A stretch of 64,000 nucleotides of DNA from Mesorhizobium erdmanii USDA 3471. Lineage in GTDB: Bacteria; Pseudomonadota; Alphaproteobacteria; Rhizobiales; Rhizobiaceae. The stretch covers positions 62,001 to 126,000 of the forward strand of contig NZ_AXAE01000013.1 in NCBI RefSeq assembly GCF_000472705.1, in the 5' to 3' direction. The notes beneath the pieces were generated by a model. That model did not search any database. It saw only the letters and a list, made by a program, of their open reading frames with translations, and was not told the DNA's origin. A program made the position numbers and the translations under genes. How positions within the stretch are numbered: the stretch's first letter is position 1; every line of letters begins with the position of its first letter. Shown one piece after another: positions 54,812 to 61,500 of the stretch.

Positions 54812-55723
54812 TCAGGGACGCTGGCGGACGGTCCGCTGCGACTGGGCAAGGCCGATGAAATCGCGCGCCGCCTGCGGCAGGCCGGAGCCCCGCCGCCAGA
54901 CCACGCCGACCTGAACCACCGGCAAGGAACCGGAGACATCGCGCGATTCGATGCGGTCGCCTTCCAGCGACCACGGCCGGTAGACGAGGTCGGGCAGCAA
55001 CGCCACGCCAGCGCCGGTGGCGACCAGGCTGCGCACCGCTTCCACGGAGCGGGTGCGAAAGGCGACATGCGGCTTGGCGCCGATCGCCGTCAGCAGTTTT
55101 CCGGTATTCTCCTCGATCTCGTCGACAGTCAGCATGATCAGCGGCTCGCCGGCAATGTCGCCAATGCCGATGATGTCGGCGCCGGCGAGCGAATGGCCGA
55201 GCGGCAACCACAGGCGATAGGCCGAGACTTCGAGGATTTCCGATTGCAGCGCCGTGCGGTCGCGTAAATTGGAGGTGACCATGACGGCAATGTCGAGCTT
55301 GCCGCCGATCAGGAGATGTTCGAGGTAGTCGCCATTGTCCTCGATGGCCGAGACCTCGACGCCCGGATAGGCACGGCGATAGCGGGACAGAAGATCCGAC
55401 AGCACATAGCCGGCGACCAGCGAGGTGACGCCGAGTTGCAGCCGGCCACCCGCCACGGCCTGTTCGCCGGAAAAAGAGCGGCGGGCGTCGGAGACGTCGG
55501 CGAGGATCTTCGTCGCGTGGCGCAGGAACTGGTGGCCCTTATGGGTGATGTTGAGGCCACGCGGATGCCGCTCGAACAGTTCGACGCCGAGATCACTTTC
55601 GAGCTCCTTGATCGCTTCGGTGACCGACGATTGCGAGATGGAGAGGTTCTGCGCCGCGCCCGACACCGTGCCTTGCTCGGCAACGGCGATGAAGAACTGC
55701 AACTGGCGGATGGTGAAAGCCAT
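54812..55723 (-). CDS. LysR-family regulator, adjacent to the polyamine operon
   Basis: A 303-residue regulator with HTH at 1-60 (MAFTIRQLQFFIAVAEQGTV, ISQSSVTEAIKELESDLGVE) and an effector domain (GRLQLGVTSLVAGYVLSDLL). ATG at 55723 is the typical LysR start; the open frame further upstream lacks homology and runs beneath the DedA gene. It reads in the same direction as the polyamine operon, 221 bases apart, and may control it or itself. The gene upstream, dedA, is on the same strand but 80 bases away, so probably separately expressed. Confidence 0.9.
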   Translation of the reverse strand: MAFTIRQLQFFIAVAEQGTVSGAAQNLSISQSSVTEAIKELESDLGVELFERHPRGLNITHKGHQFLRHATKILADVSDARRSFSGEQAVAGGRLQLGVTSLVAGYVLSDLLSRYRRAYPGVEVSAIEDNGDYLEHLLIGGKLDIAVMVTSNLRDRTALQSEILEVSAYRLWLPLGHSLAGADIIGIGDIAGEPLIMLTVDEIEENTGKLLTAIGAKPHVAFRTRSVEAVRSLVATGAGVALLPDLVYRPWSLEGDRIESRDVSGSLPVVQVGVVWRRGSGLPQAARDFIGLAQSQRTVRQRP

Positions 55724-55802
55724 GGCCGGACTAAACACCGGCGGCCAAGCGAAGGAAAGCCAGCGGAGGAGCTTATCCCATGACTGGCGACTGTTGCCGC
55801 AC

Positions 55803-56420
55803 TCAGCCGCGCTCCAGCCTGATGCGGCGCCGCCATGCGGGGCCATAGCGCAACGCCAGCATGAAGGTCGTCTCCAGTGCCACGACGATGATGATGATGC
55901 GCAAGCCCACGGTGAAGGAATCCTGGCCGCTGCCATGCAAGAGATAGCCGGTCAGGAGAAAGCCCGCATTCCAGATGGTCGCACCGAGCAGCGTCGCGAT
56001 CGCGAAGGGCAGAGCCGGCAGACAAAGCGCGCCTGCCGCGATCGGCAGGTAATTGCGCACGGTCGGGATGAACTGCGCCAGCAGGGACACCCGCACATGC
56101 TTGCGGCGATAGGCCTGACCAAGTTTGCGATAGGTGGCGGGACGCAGGAAGACATATCTGCCGGCACGTTCGATCAGCCTGTCGGCTCGGTCAAATCCGA
56201 TCCGACGGCCAACCCCGTACCAGACAAGGCAGCCGGAGAAAGAGGCAAGCGTCGTCACCACCAGCAGGATCGCCAGCGTGAAACCGTCCGGCGCCGCCGT
56301 CATGCCGAGAAACAGCAGCAGCACATGCGAGGGCGGAACCGGAAGGATCTTCTCGGTGAAAGCGAGGCAGAAAACGCCGAACAGACCAAAGCCGAGAATG
56401 GCCGACAACGGACCGGTCAT
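55803..56420 (-). CDS. DedA-family membrane protein
   Basis: A 205-residue SNARE-associated/DedA protein with four to five helices. FTEKILPVPPSHVLLLFLGM and the conserved motif RFIPTVRNYLPIAAG-type (here AQFIPTVRNYLPIAAGAL) are family marks; the Arg and Pro of RxxPxxRxxxxxxAG are partly kept as QFIPTVR. DedA proteins are flippases or lipid carriers for undecaprenyl phosphate or phospholipid. It overlaps the PmtA-like gene by 4 bases, which suggests joint work on membrane lipids. Confidence 0.9.
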   Translation of the reverse strand: MTGPLSAILGFGLFGVFCLAFTEKILPVPPSHVLLLFLGMTAAPDGFTLAILLVVTTLASFSGCLVWYGVGRRIGFDRADRLIERAGRYVFLRPATYRKLGQAYRRKHVRVSLLAQFIPTVRNYLPIAAGALCLPALPFAIATLLGATIWNAGFLLTGYLLHGSGQDSFTVGLRIIIIVVALETTFMLALRYGPAWRRRIRLERG

Positions 56421-57016
56421 GCGATGCGCCAGTCATAGGTCCCTGACGTCTTGATCCTGGCGATGCGATAGACCGTGGCAGGTGGTAAGTTGCGAAAGGT
56501 ATGGCCGACCCGGGTGGCATCAAGATCGAGCCGATCGAGCAGCGACTGGTCGAACGGGCAGCGCCGGCCGAGCGTGAACTGATAGAGCGCTCCGCCCGGC
56601 CGAAGGTTCGCGAAAACGCCTTCAAGAATGGCAAGCGTCTTGCGTGGCGAAATCAGCCGGAAGGGCAGCCCGCTGACGGCGGCACCGACCACGGGCCCGG
56701 GAAACAGCGACAGATGGCGCAGACCGGCTGCATCCATTTCAAAGATCCGGGCGGAGGGAAAGCGCCGCATGAGCAGAGCCGCAAAATCCGGATCGGACTC
56801 GATCAGCGTCAAATCCTCCTCCCGCACTCCGCGCGACAGCAGCGCGCGTGTGAAAGGGCCGGTGCCTGGACCGAGTTCCAGAACAGGGCCTGTCTCGGAA
56901 CCGATATCGCGCGTCATCAATGCCGCGAGGCTCGAACTGGACGGCGTGACCGAGCCAATCTTGAACGGCGCAACGGTCCACGCCATCAGAAAAGACAGAG
57001 CATCATTTGCAGACAT
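56417..57016 (-). CDS. PmtA-like phospholipid N-methyltransferase
   Basis: A 199-residue SAM methyltransferase. VAPFKIGSVTPSSSSLAALM and the SAM motif LELGPGTGPFTRALLSRGV resemble the Sinorhizobium-type PmtA, which methylates phosphatidylethanolamine to phosphatidylcholine. LTLIESDPDFAALLMRRFP and GAAVSGLPFRLISPRKTLAI follow as in that family. Length equals known PmtA. ATG at 57016 chosen over an upstream GTG as the sequence before it is not conserved. It is co-translated with dedA and divergent from the response regulator. A related rRNA-dimethylase-like function is the alternative. Confidence 0.82.
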   Translation of the reverse strand: MSANDALSFLMAWTVAPFKIGSVTPSSSSLAALMTRDIGSETGPVLELGPGTGPFTRALLSRGVREEDLTLIESDPDFAALLMRRFPSARIFEMDAAGLRHLSLFPGPVVGAAVSGLPFRLISPRKTLAILEGVFANLRPGGALYQFTLGRRCPFDQSLLDRLDLDATRVGHTFRNLPPATVYRIARIKTSGTYDWRIA

Positions 57017-57078
57017 AATATCCTCGATCCCGGACAAGAACACGCCACCAGTTGGCGCGGCCACCTGATTTCGTTTCA

Positions 57079-57117
57079 GCGTCGGACCCGAAGCTGTTGC
57101 GTATCCGGGCCCGACGC
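57079..57117. promoter_or_regulatory. Near-perfect dyad between pmtA-like and regulator genes
   Basis: GCGTCGGACCCG (57079-57090) and CGGGCCCGACGC (57106-57117) pair over 12 bases with one mismatch. It lies in the 284-base divergent region, about 63 bases from the methyltransferase start. Operator or structured leader cannot be told apart; the rest of the region shows nothing else clear. Confidence 0.35.
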
Positions 57118-57300
57118 CTTGACGCCGGCATGGCGATTCGTGCCGACCGGCGCTGTTTGCCGCGACTGGATTGCATAGACATTGCGCAATATAGCGGATG
57201 CAAAGAAAGCGTCTGTCGTCCTCGGGTTGTTCGGCTTGCCATGTTTACGCAATGTTGGCGCGGTAGCGCCCGATGAGTGTTCTTTGCCCGGGGATTGTCG

Positions 57301-57975
57301 ATGCGTATCTTGCTGATCGAAGACGAGCCCGAGATGGTCTCGGCGCTGCGTGCCGCGCTCAAGCGCCACGACATGGTGGTCGATCACGCCGGCTCGATCG
57401 TCGAGGCAGAAGGCTTCGTTGCCGCCGACAGCTACGACGCCATCCTGCTTGACCGCCAGTTGCCGGATGGCGACGGGCTGTCACTGGTGCCGCAATTGCG
57501 TTCGGCGAAGAACACCACGCCGGTGCTGATGCTGACGGCGAAGGGCGACACGTTGGACAAGGTCGACGGGCTGGACATGGGCGCGGACGACTATCTGGCA
57601 AAGCCGTTCGCTTTCGAGGAATTGCTGGCCCGCTTGCGCGCGCTGCTCAGGCGCCCGGCACCGTTGCAGTCGCAGTTCATCCGCGCCGGCGATCTGGTGC
57701 TTGATGTCGGACATCGCGAGGCCGCGATCCGCGGCGAGCCGCTCAGCCTGCCGCGGCGCGAGCTGCTGGTGCTGGAGGCGCTGATGCGGCGCACCGGCCG
57801 CATGGTGCAGCGCGAAGCCTTGATGGAGGCGGTGTTCGGCCTCGACGACGAGATCCAGTCCAACGCGCTCGACACCCATGTCTCGCGCCTGCGCCGCAAG
57901 CTTGCGGAAGCGGCAAGTGGCGTGACGATCAACGGCATTCGCGGCGTCGGCTATCTCCTGCGCGAAACGCCATGA
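57301..57975 (+). CDS. OmpR-family response regulator
   Basis: A 224-residue two-component regulator. Receiver: acidic pocket IEDEP, phospho-acceptor Asp51 in ILLDRQLPDGDG, Lys101 in YLAKPF. DNA-binding winged helix in the last 95 residues (SLPRRELLVLEALMRRTGRM, SNALDTHVSRLRRKL, IRGVGYLL). ATG at 57301 follows GGGG; the frame upstream adds eight residues. Histidine kinase gene starts 10 bases after its stop. Target genes are not shown by the sequence. Confidence 0.95.
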   Translation: MRILLIEDEPEMVSALRAALKRHDMVVDHAGSIVEAEGFVAADSYDAILLDRQLPDGDGLSLVPQLRSAKNTTPVLMLTAKGDTLDKVDGLDMGADDYLAKPFAFEELLARLRALLRRPAPLQSQFIRAGDLVLDVGHREAAIRGEPLSLPRRELLVLEALMRRTGRMVQREALMEAVFGLDDEIQSNALDTHVSRLRRKLAEAASGVTINGIRGVGYLLRETP

Positions 57976-57985
57976 GCACCAAGCG

Positions 57986-59347
57986 ATGAGCCTCAAGCGC
58001 CCGCGTTCGCTGAAATGGAGCCTGGTGCTGCGCATCGCCTTGCTGCAATGCGCGATGCTGACGCTGATCATCGTCGGCATCATTGGCGGCATGCTTGCCA
58101 CCGGCCTCATCCCACACGACTACGAGGACGGAACGATGGACGTGCTGGCCGATGCGGTGGCGCGCGATGCAGGCGGCAGGCTCGTCGTCAACGCGACGCC
58201 GGACATGGCAATGCTGCGATCGAACGTTCCCGACCTTTGGTTCGTCATCCGTGACAAGCAGGGGCAACGGCTGCAGGAGGGCACGGTACCGGCAGTGTTC
58301 CAGCCCTTTGTCAGACTGCTGGACACCATCAGCGACGCCCGTATCGACCATGCAATCGGCGAGGCCGCGCCGCCGGAGGGAAAGATCCGCTGGACCGACA
58401 CTGCCGCCGGCAATGTCCAGATTTTCACCGGCACCAAGGGCGGGCTTTCGCTAACGCGCCTGCTCGGGCAGGCGCCGCAATTCTTCCTGCAAGGCATCTT
58501 GCCGCTCGCCGGGTTGATGGCGCTGGCGACGCTGGTCGCCACGCCTTGGGTGGTGCGCGGTGCTCTCTCCGGTCTTGGCCATGCGGCGGCCGAAGCCGAG
58601 CGTATCGACATCGACCAGCGCGGCGTGCAGCTGCCACTGAAGGACGTACCAAGGGAAGTCACGCCGCTGGTGAAGGCGGTGAACGCTGCCCTTGCGCGTC
58701 TCGACAAAGGCTACGAGCGTCACAAGCGCTTCCTGACCGATGCCGCCCATGAACTCAGGACACCGGTCGCCATCCTCAACACGCGCCTTGCCTCGCTGCC
58801 GGCGACGCCGGAGCGGGCACGGCTGCTGCAGGACGCGGCACGACTTTCAACGCTGACCGACCAGTTGCTCGACCTGCAACGCCTCGACCGGCAAGCTACA
58901 TCCTTCGCGAAGCTCGACCTGGTGGCGATCGCGCGCGGCGTCATCGTCGATCTCGCGCCGATGGCATTCGCGGCCGGGTACGAGATGTCGTTCGAGCCGG
59001 AACGGGAGACGGTCCTCGCCAGCGGCGACCGCACCGCGATCGAACGTGCCGTGACCAATATCGTCCAGAACGCCATCGAGCATGGCGGCCGCGCCGGCAA
59101 GATCACCATCAGCGTTGCGGCTCCGGCCGTCATCGAGGTGCGGGACGAAGGCGACGGGGTGCCGCCGGGCGAGCGGGAGCGCATCTTCGAGCCGTTCTAC
59201 AGGTTGCGCCCGCAAGATCACGGCGCCGGGCTCGGCCTCAACCTCGTGCAGGAAATCATGCGACTGCATGGCGGCCGCATCGAGATCCTCGACGGCAAGC
59301 CCAGCGGTGCATGCTTCAGGATGAGTTTTCGCGCCTTGCCCGCATAG
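57986..59347 (+). CDS. Sensor histidine kinase
   Basis: A 453-residue membrane kinase. The first helix is about residues 15-40, a periplasmic sensor loop of about 120 residues follows, and the second helix is about 168-190 (ILPLAGLMALATLVATPWVV). A HAMP-like linker leads to the H box with His255 in FLTDAAHELRTP, N box NIVQNAIEHGG, and G boxes VRDEGDGVP and GAGLGLNLVQEIM. It phosphorylates the partner regulator encoded just upstream. The signal is unknown; the sensor part resembles no domain I recognise. Confidence 0.94.
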   Translation: MSLKRPRSLKWSLVLRIALLQCAMLTLIIVGIIGGMLATGLIPHDYEDGTMDVLADAVARDAGGRLVVNATPDMAMLRSNVPDLWFVIRDKQGQRLQEGTVPAVFQPFVRLLDTISDARIDHAIGEAAPPEGKIRWTDTAAGNVQIFTGTKGGLSLTRLLGQAPQFFLQGILPLAGLMALATLVATPWVVRGALSGLGHAAAEAERIDIDQRGVQLPLKDVPREVTPLVKAVNAALARLDKGYERHKRFLTDAAHELRTPVAILNTRLASLPATPERARLLQDAARLSTLTDQLLDLQRLDRQATSFAKLDLVAIARGVIVDLAPMAFAAGYEMSFEPERETVLASGDRTAIERAVTNIVQNAIEHGGRAGKITISVAAPAVIEVRDEGDGVPPGERERIFEPFYRLRPQDHGAGLGLNLVQEIMRLHGGRIEILDGKPSGACFRMSFRALPA

Positions 59348-59412
59348 CGTCATCGCAAGCGATCGGCCCATGCAGGCGTGCGGTGCGCGCGCCCATCAGT
59401 GGCTTGTTTCGG

Positions 59413-60189
59413 TTAGAATCCGGCTTCGCCGCCGGCAATGCTGAGCCGTGCGCCGGCCTGTGCCAGCGCGGCGGCGATATCGCGTGGCGGCGGTTGGTCG
59501 GTAGCGAGTTCGGAGAAGCCGTCGAAGCCGCAGACCTGAACCAGGCCCTGCCGGCCGAATTTGGTGTGGTCGGTAATCACGAGCGACCGCTGGCCACGCG
59601 ACAGCACCATGCGGGCGAATTCGGCCTCTTCCAGATCATAGTCCATGACACCGGTCACGGCATCGACTGCGCCGGTGGAGATGACGGCATGGCTGACCGA
59701 GAAGCGGCTGACGAACTCGATGGCCGAAGTGCCGAACGCGGCGCCTGAATCGCTGCGCAATTCGCCTCCGGCCATATAGACCTTGTTGCCGTTGATGGTG
59801 GCCAGCGTGCGGGCGATGTCGGACGAATTGGTGACGACCGTCAGGCGCCGATGGCCGAGCAGTTCGCGGGCCAGGAACGAAGTCGTGGTGCCGGTGTCGA
59901 GCATGACCGATTCGCCGTCGCGGATGGTGGCGGCGACCATGCGGGCAATGATGCGCTTGGCATCGGCATTCTCGCGCATGCGTCGTTCGAAGGGCGCTTC
60001 GCCAACCATCGACGGCAGGCCGATGGCGCCATGCATCTTCACTACCGAGCCATCACTGGTGAGCGGCTTGACATCCCGGCGCACGGTTTCGAGCGAAACA
60101 CCCAGCCGGTCGGCAAGGCTGGCGATGGTCACGGTTCCTTCTTCCTGGAGCACCCGCAGGATTTCGCCGTGGCGTTTGGAATGGACCAT
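59413..60189 (-). CDS. DeoR-family transcriptional regulator
   Basis: A 258-residue regulator: the HTH (MVHSKRHGEILRVLQEEGTV, GVSLETVRRDVKPLTSDG) and a C-terminal sugar-phosphate-isomerase-like domain (MLDTGTTTSFLARELLGHRR, YMAGGELRSDSGAAFG). DeoR proteins sense phosphorylated metabolites. ATG at 60189 with GGGAAA upstream. It is divergent from the choline-kinase-like gene, and two short TTTTAAGG/TTTTAAAGG direct repeats at 60218 and 60239 lie upstream of its start, a possible operator. It may respond to a phosphorylated product of the kinase. Confidence 0.91.
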   Translation of the reverse strand: MVHSKRHGEILRVLQEEGTVTIASLADRLGVSLETVRRDVKPLTSDGSVVKMHGAIGLPSMVGEAPFERRMRENADAKRIIARMVAATIRDGESVMLDTGTTTSFLARELLGHRRLTVVTNSSDIARTLATINGNKVYMAGGELRSDSGAAFGTSAIEFVSRFSVSHAVISTGAVDAVTGVMDYDLEEAEFARMVLSRGQRSLVITDHTKFGRQGLVQVCGFDGFSELATDQPPPRDIAAALAQAGARLSIAGGEAGF

Positions 60190-60298
60190 TTGGTTTCCCG
60201 GATTAAGATGCTTGACCGGTTTTAAGGTAATTCGAGTGCTTTTAAAGGGAATCCGACTCGGTTCGGGCAAAACACCCAAAAAAAGTCACATGTTTTTG

Positions 60299-60327
60299 TT
60301 GACAACCGGGCAACCCTGGCGTGAAAT
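60299..60327 (+). promoter_or_regulatory. Sigma-70-type promoter candidate
   Basis: TTGACA at 60299-60304, a 17-base spacer and TGAAAT at 60322-60327 (four of six -10 bases). Faces the kinase operon. Confidence 0.5.
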
Positions 60328-60368
60328 CCAGGCATAAACAGGGGTTTCGGAACTGCAACGGGAGGGTG

Positions 60369-60608
60369 ATGGCAGAGCCGCAACTCACCGACCAGACGGT
60401 TTTGATCGTGTCTGGCGGAATGAATTCTCAGATCCGCGGGGGCGGATGCCGGGTTCACAAACCTGGCCAAGGGGCTCGTCGGTGCGGTGCGGGATACCAA
60501 TCCTGGCGTCCCGCACCGACGAGATTATTTGCGTTTCTCCCCAGCATCGTCGCGCTGTCCACGGCGCCTTGTCGAAGCCCGCAAACCAGGCCAGCAAAAC
60601 AGGGATAA
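60369..60608 (+). CDS. Small open frame of 79 residues in the leader (uncertain)
   Basis: ATG at 60369 is preceded by CGGGAGGGTG, a very good ribosome site. The frame (MAEPQLTDQTVLIVSGGMNS...) ends at TAA 60606-60608, 4 bases before the kinase GTG, so coupling is possible. The protein has no known family; after residue 20 it becomes Arg/Gly/Pro-rich and reads through a hairpin, so it may be a leader peptide, a decayed gene or chance. Confidence 0.35.
   Translation: MAEPQLTDQTVLIVSGGMNSQIRGGGCRVHKPGQGARRCGAGYQSWRPAPTRLFAFLPSIVALSTAPCRSPQTRPAKQG
60475..60523 (+). terminator. Long hairpin in the leader, possible attenuator
   Basis: CTCGTCGGTGCGG (60475-60487) and CCGCACCGACGAG (60511-60523) form a 13-base stem. 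A second pairing, GGTGCGGGA (60486-60494) with TCCCGCACC (60509-60517), excludes it. ATTATTTGCGTTTC follows. Transcript choice between the two stems is conceivable. Confidence 0.55.
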
Positions 60609-60612
60609 TTCC

Positions 60613-61500
60613 GTGATTGCCGAAGATCGCATCCGCGCCCTGCCCTGCTGGACCGGCGCCATCGAGATCGCCCCGCTGCCCGGCGGCCTGAGCAACGCCA
60701 ATTATGTCGTCAGTGACGCTGCCGGACGGCATGTCGTGCGCTTCGGCCAGGACTACCCTTTCCACCATGTCTTCCGCGAGCGCGAGGTGATGACCGCGCG
60801 GGCGGCCCATGCCGCCGGGTTCGCGCCGGCGGTGCGGTATGCCGAACCGGGAATCCTGGTGACAGCGTTCCTTGGCGCCAAGACCTATCTGGCGGAGGAC
60901 GTTCGCGCCAATCTCGGCCGCGTCGCCGCCCTGATGCGCGCCTTTCACCGGGAAATGCCCAATCATATCTCCGGCGCCGGCTTCATGTTCTGGGTGTTCC
61001 ACGTCATCCGCGACTATGCGCGCACGCTCGAGGAAGGCGGCAGCCGCAAGCGCGTCGACTTGCCGCGCCTGCTGACGCTGGCCGACGAGTTGGAGCGGGC
61101 ACAGAAACTGCTGCCGATCGTGTTTGGCCACAACGATCTTTTGCCGGCCAACATTCTCGACGACGGCAGCAGGCTGTGGCTGATCGATTTTGAATATGCG
61201 GGCTTCAACACGGCGATGTTCGACCTTGCAGGCGTCGCCTCGAACGCCGGCATGAGCGATGCGGAATCCTTTGCCTTCCTGACCGCGTATTTCATGAAGG
61301 AGCCGGACGAGGCGATCCGCCGTTCGCACGCCGCCATGCAATGCGCCTCGCTGCTGCGCGAGGCGATGTGGAGCATGGTGTCGGAACTCTATCTCGACGC
61401 ACCCGGCATCGACTACGTCGCCTACACCGAGGAAAACCTGGTGCGGCTCGACGCGGCGCTGGAAAACTACCGGACAAAATACGGGATCCTGAAATCATGA
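60613..61500 (+). CDS. Choline/ethanolamine kinase-family phosphotransferase
   Basis: A 295-residue kinase-fold protein. The nucleotide loop is LPGGLSNANYVVSD, the Brenner motif is HND at 173-175 (FGHNDLLPANIL) and the Mg-binding DFE is at 192-194 (LWLIDFEYAGFN). Members phosphorylate choline, ethanolamine or small alcohols and sugars. GTG at 60613 with AGGGA upstream is the only reasonable start. Its TGA overlaps the ATG of the next gene, so the enzyme is made together with the dimethylglycine-dehydrogenase-like protein, which points to choline or betaine metabolism. Confidence 0.87.
   Translation: MIAEDRIRALPCWTGAIEIAPLPGGLSNANYVVSDAAGRHVVRFGQDYPFHHVFREREVMTARAAHAAGFAPAVRYAEPGILVTAFLGAKTYLAEDVRANLGRVAALMRAFHREMPNHISGAGFMFWVFHVIRDYARTLEEGGSRKRVDLPRLLTLADELERAQKLLPIVFGHNDLLPANILDDGSRLWLIDFEYAGFNTAMFDLAGVASNAGMSDAESFAFLTAYFMKEPDEAIRRSHAAMQCASLLREAMWSMVSELYLDAPGIDYVAYTEENLVRLDAALENYRTKYGILKS

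Larger units (their letters stand above)
60190..60612 (+). other. 423-base leader/divergent region of the kinase operon
   Basis: Contains DeoR-type direct repeats (60218-60248), a TTGACA-N17-TGAAAT promoter candidate (60299-60327, plus strand), a small open frame with a strong ribosome site (60369-60608) and a long hairpin (60475-60523). The arrangement resembles an attenuator, with promoter, leader frame and stem-loop before the kinase gene. Confidence 0.5.
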
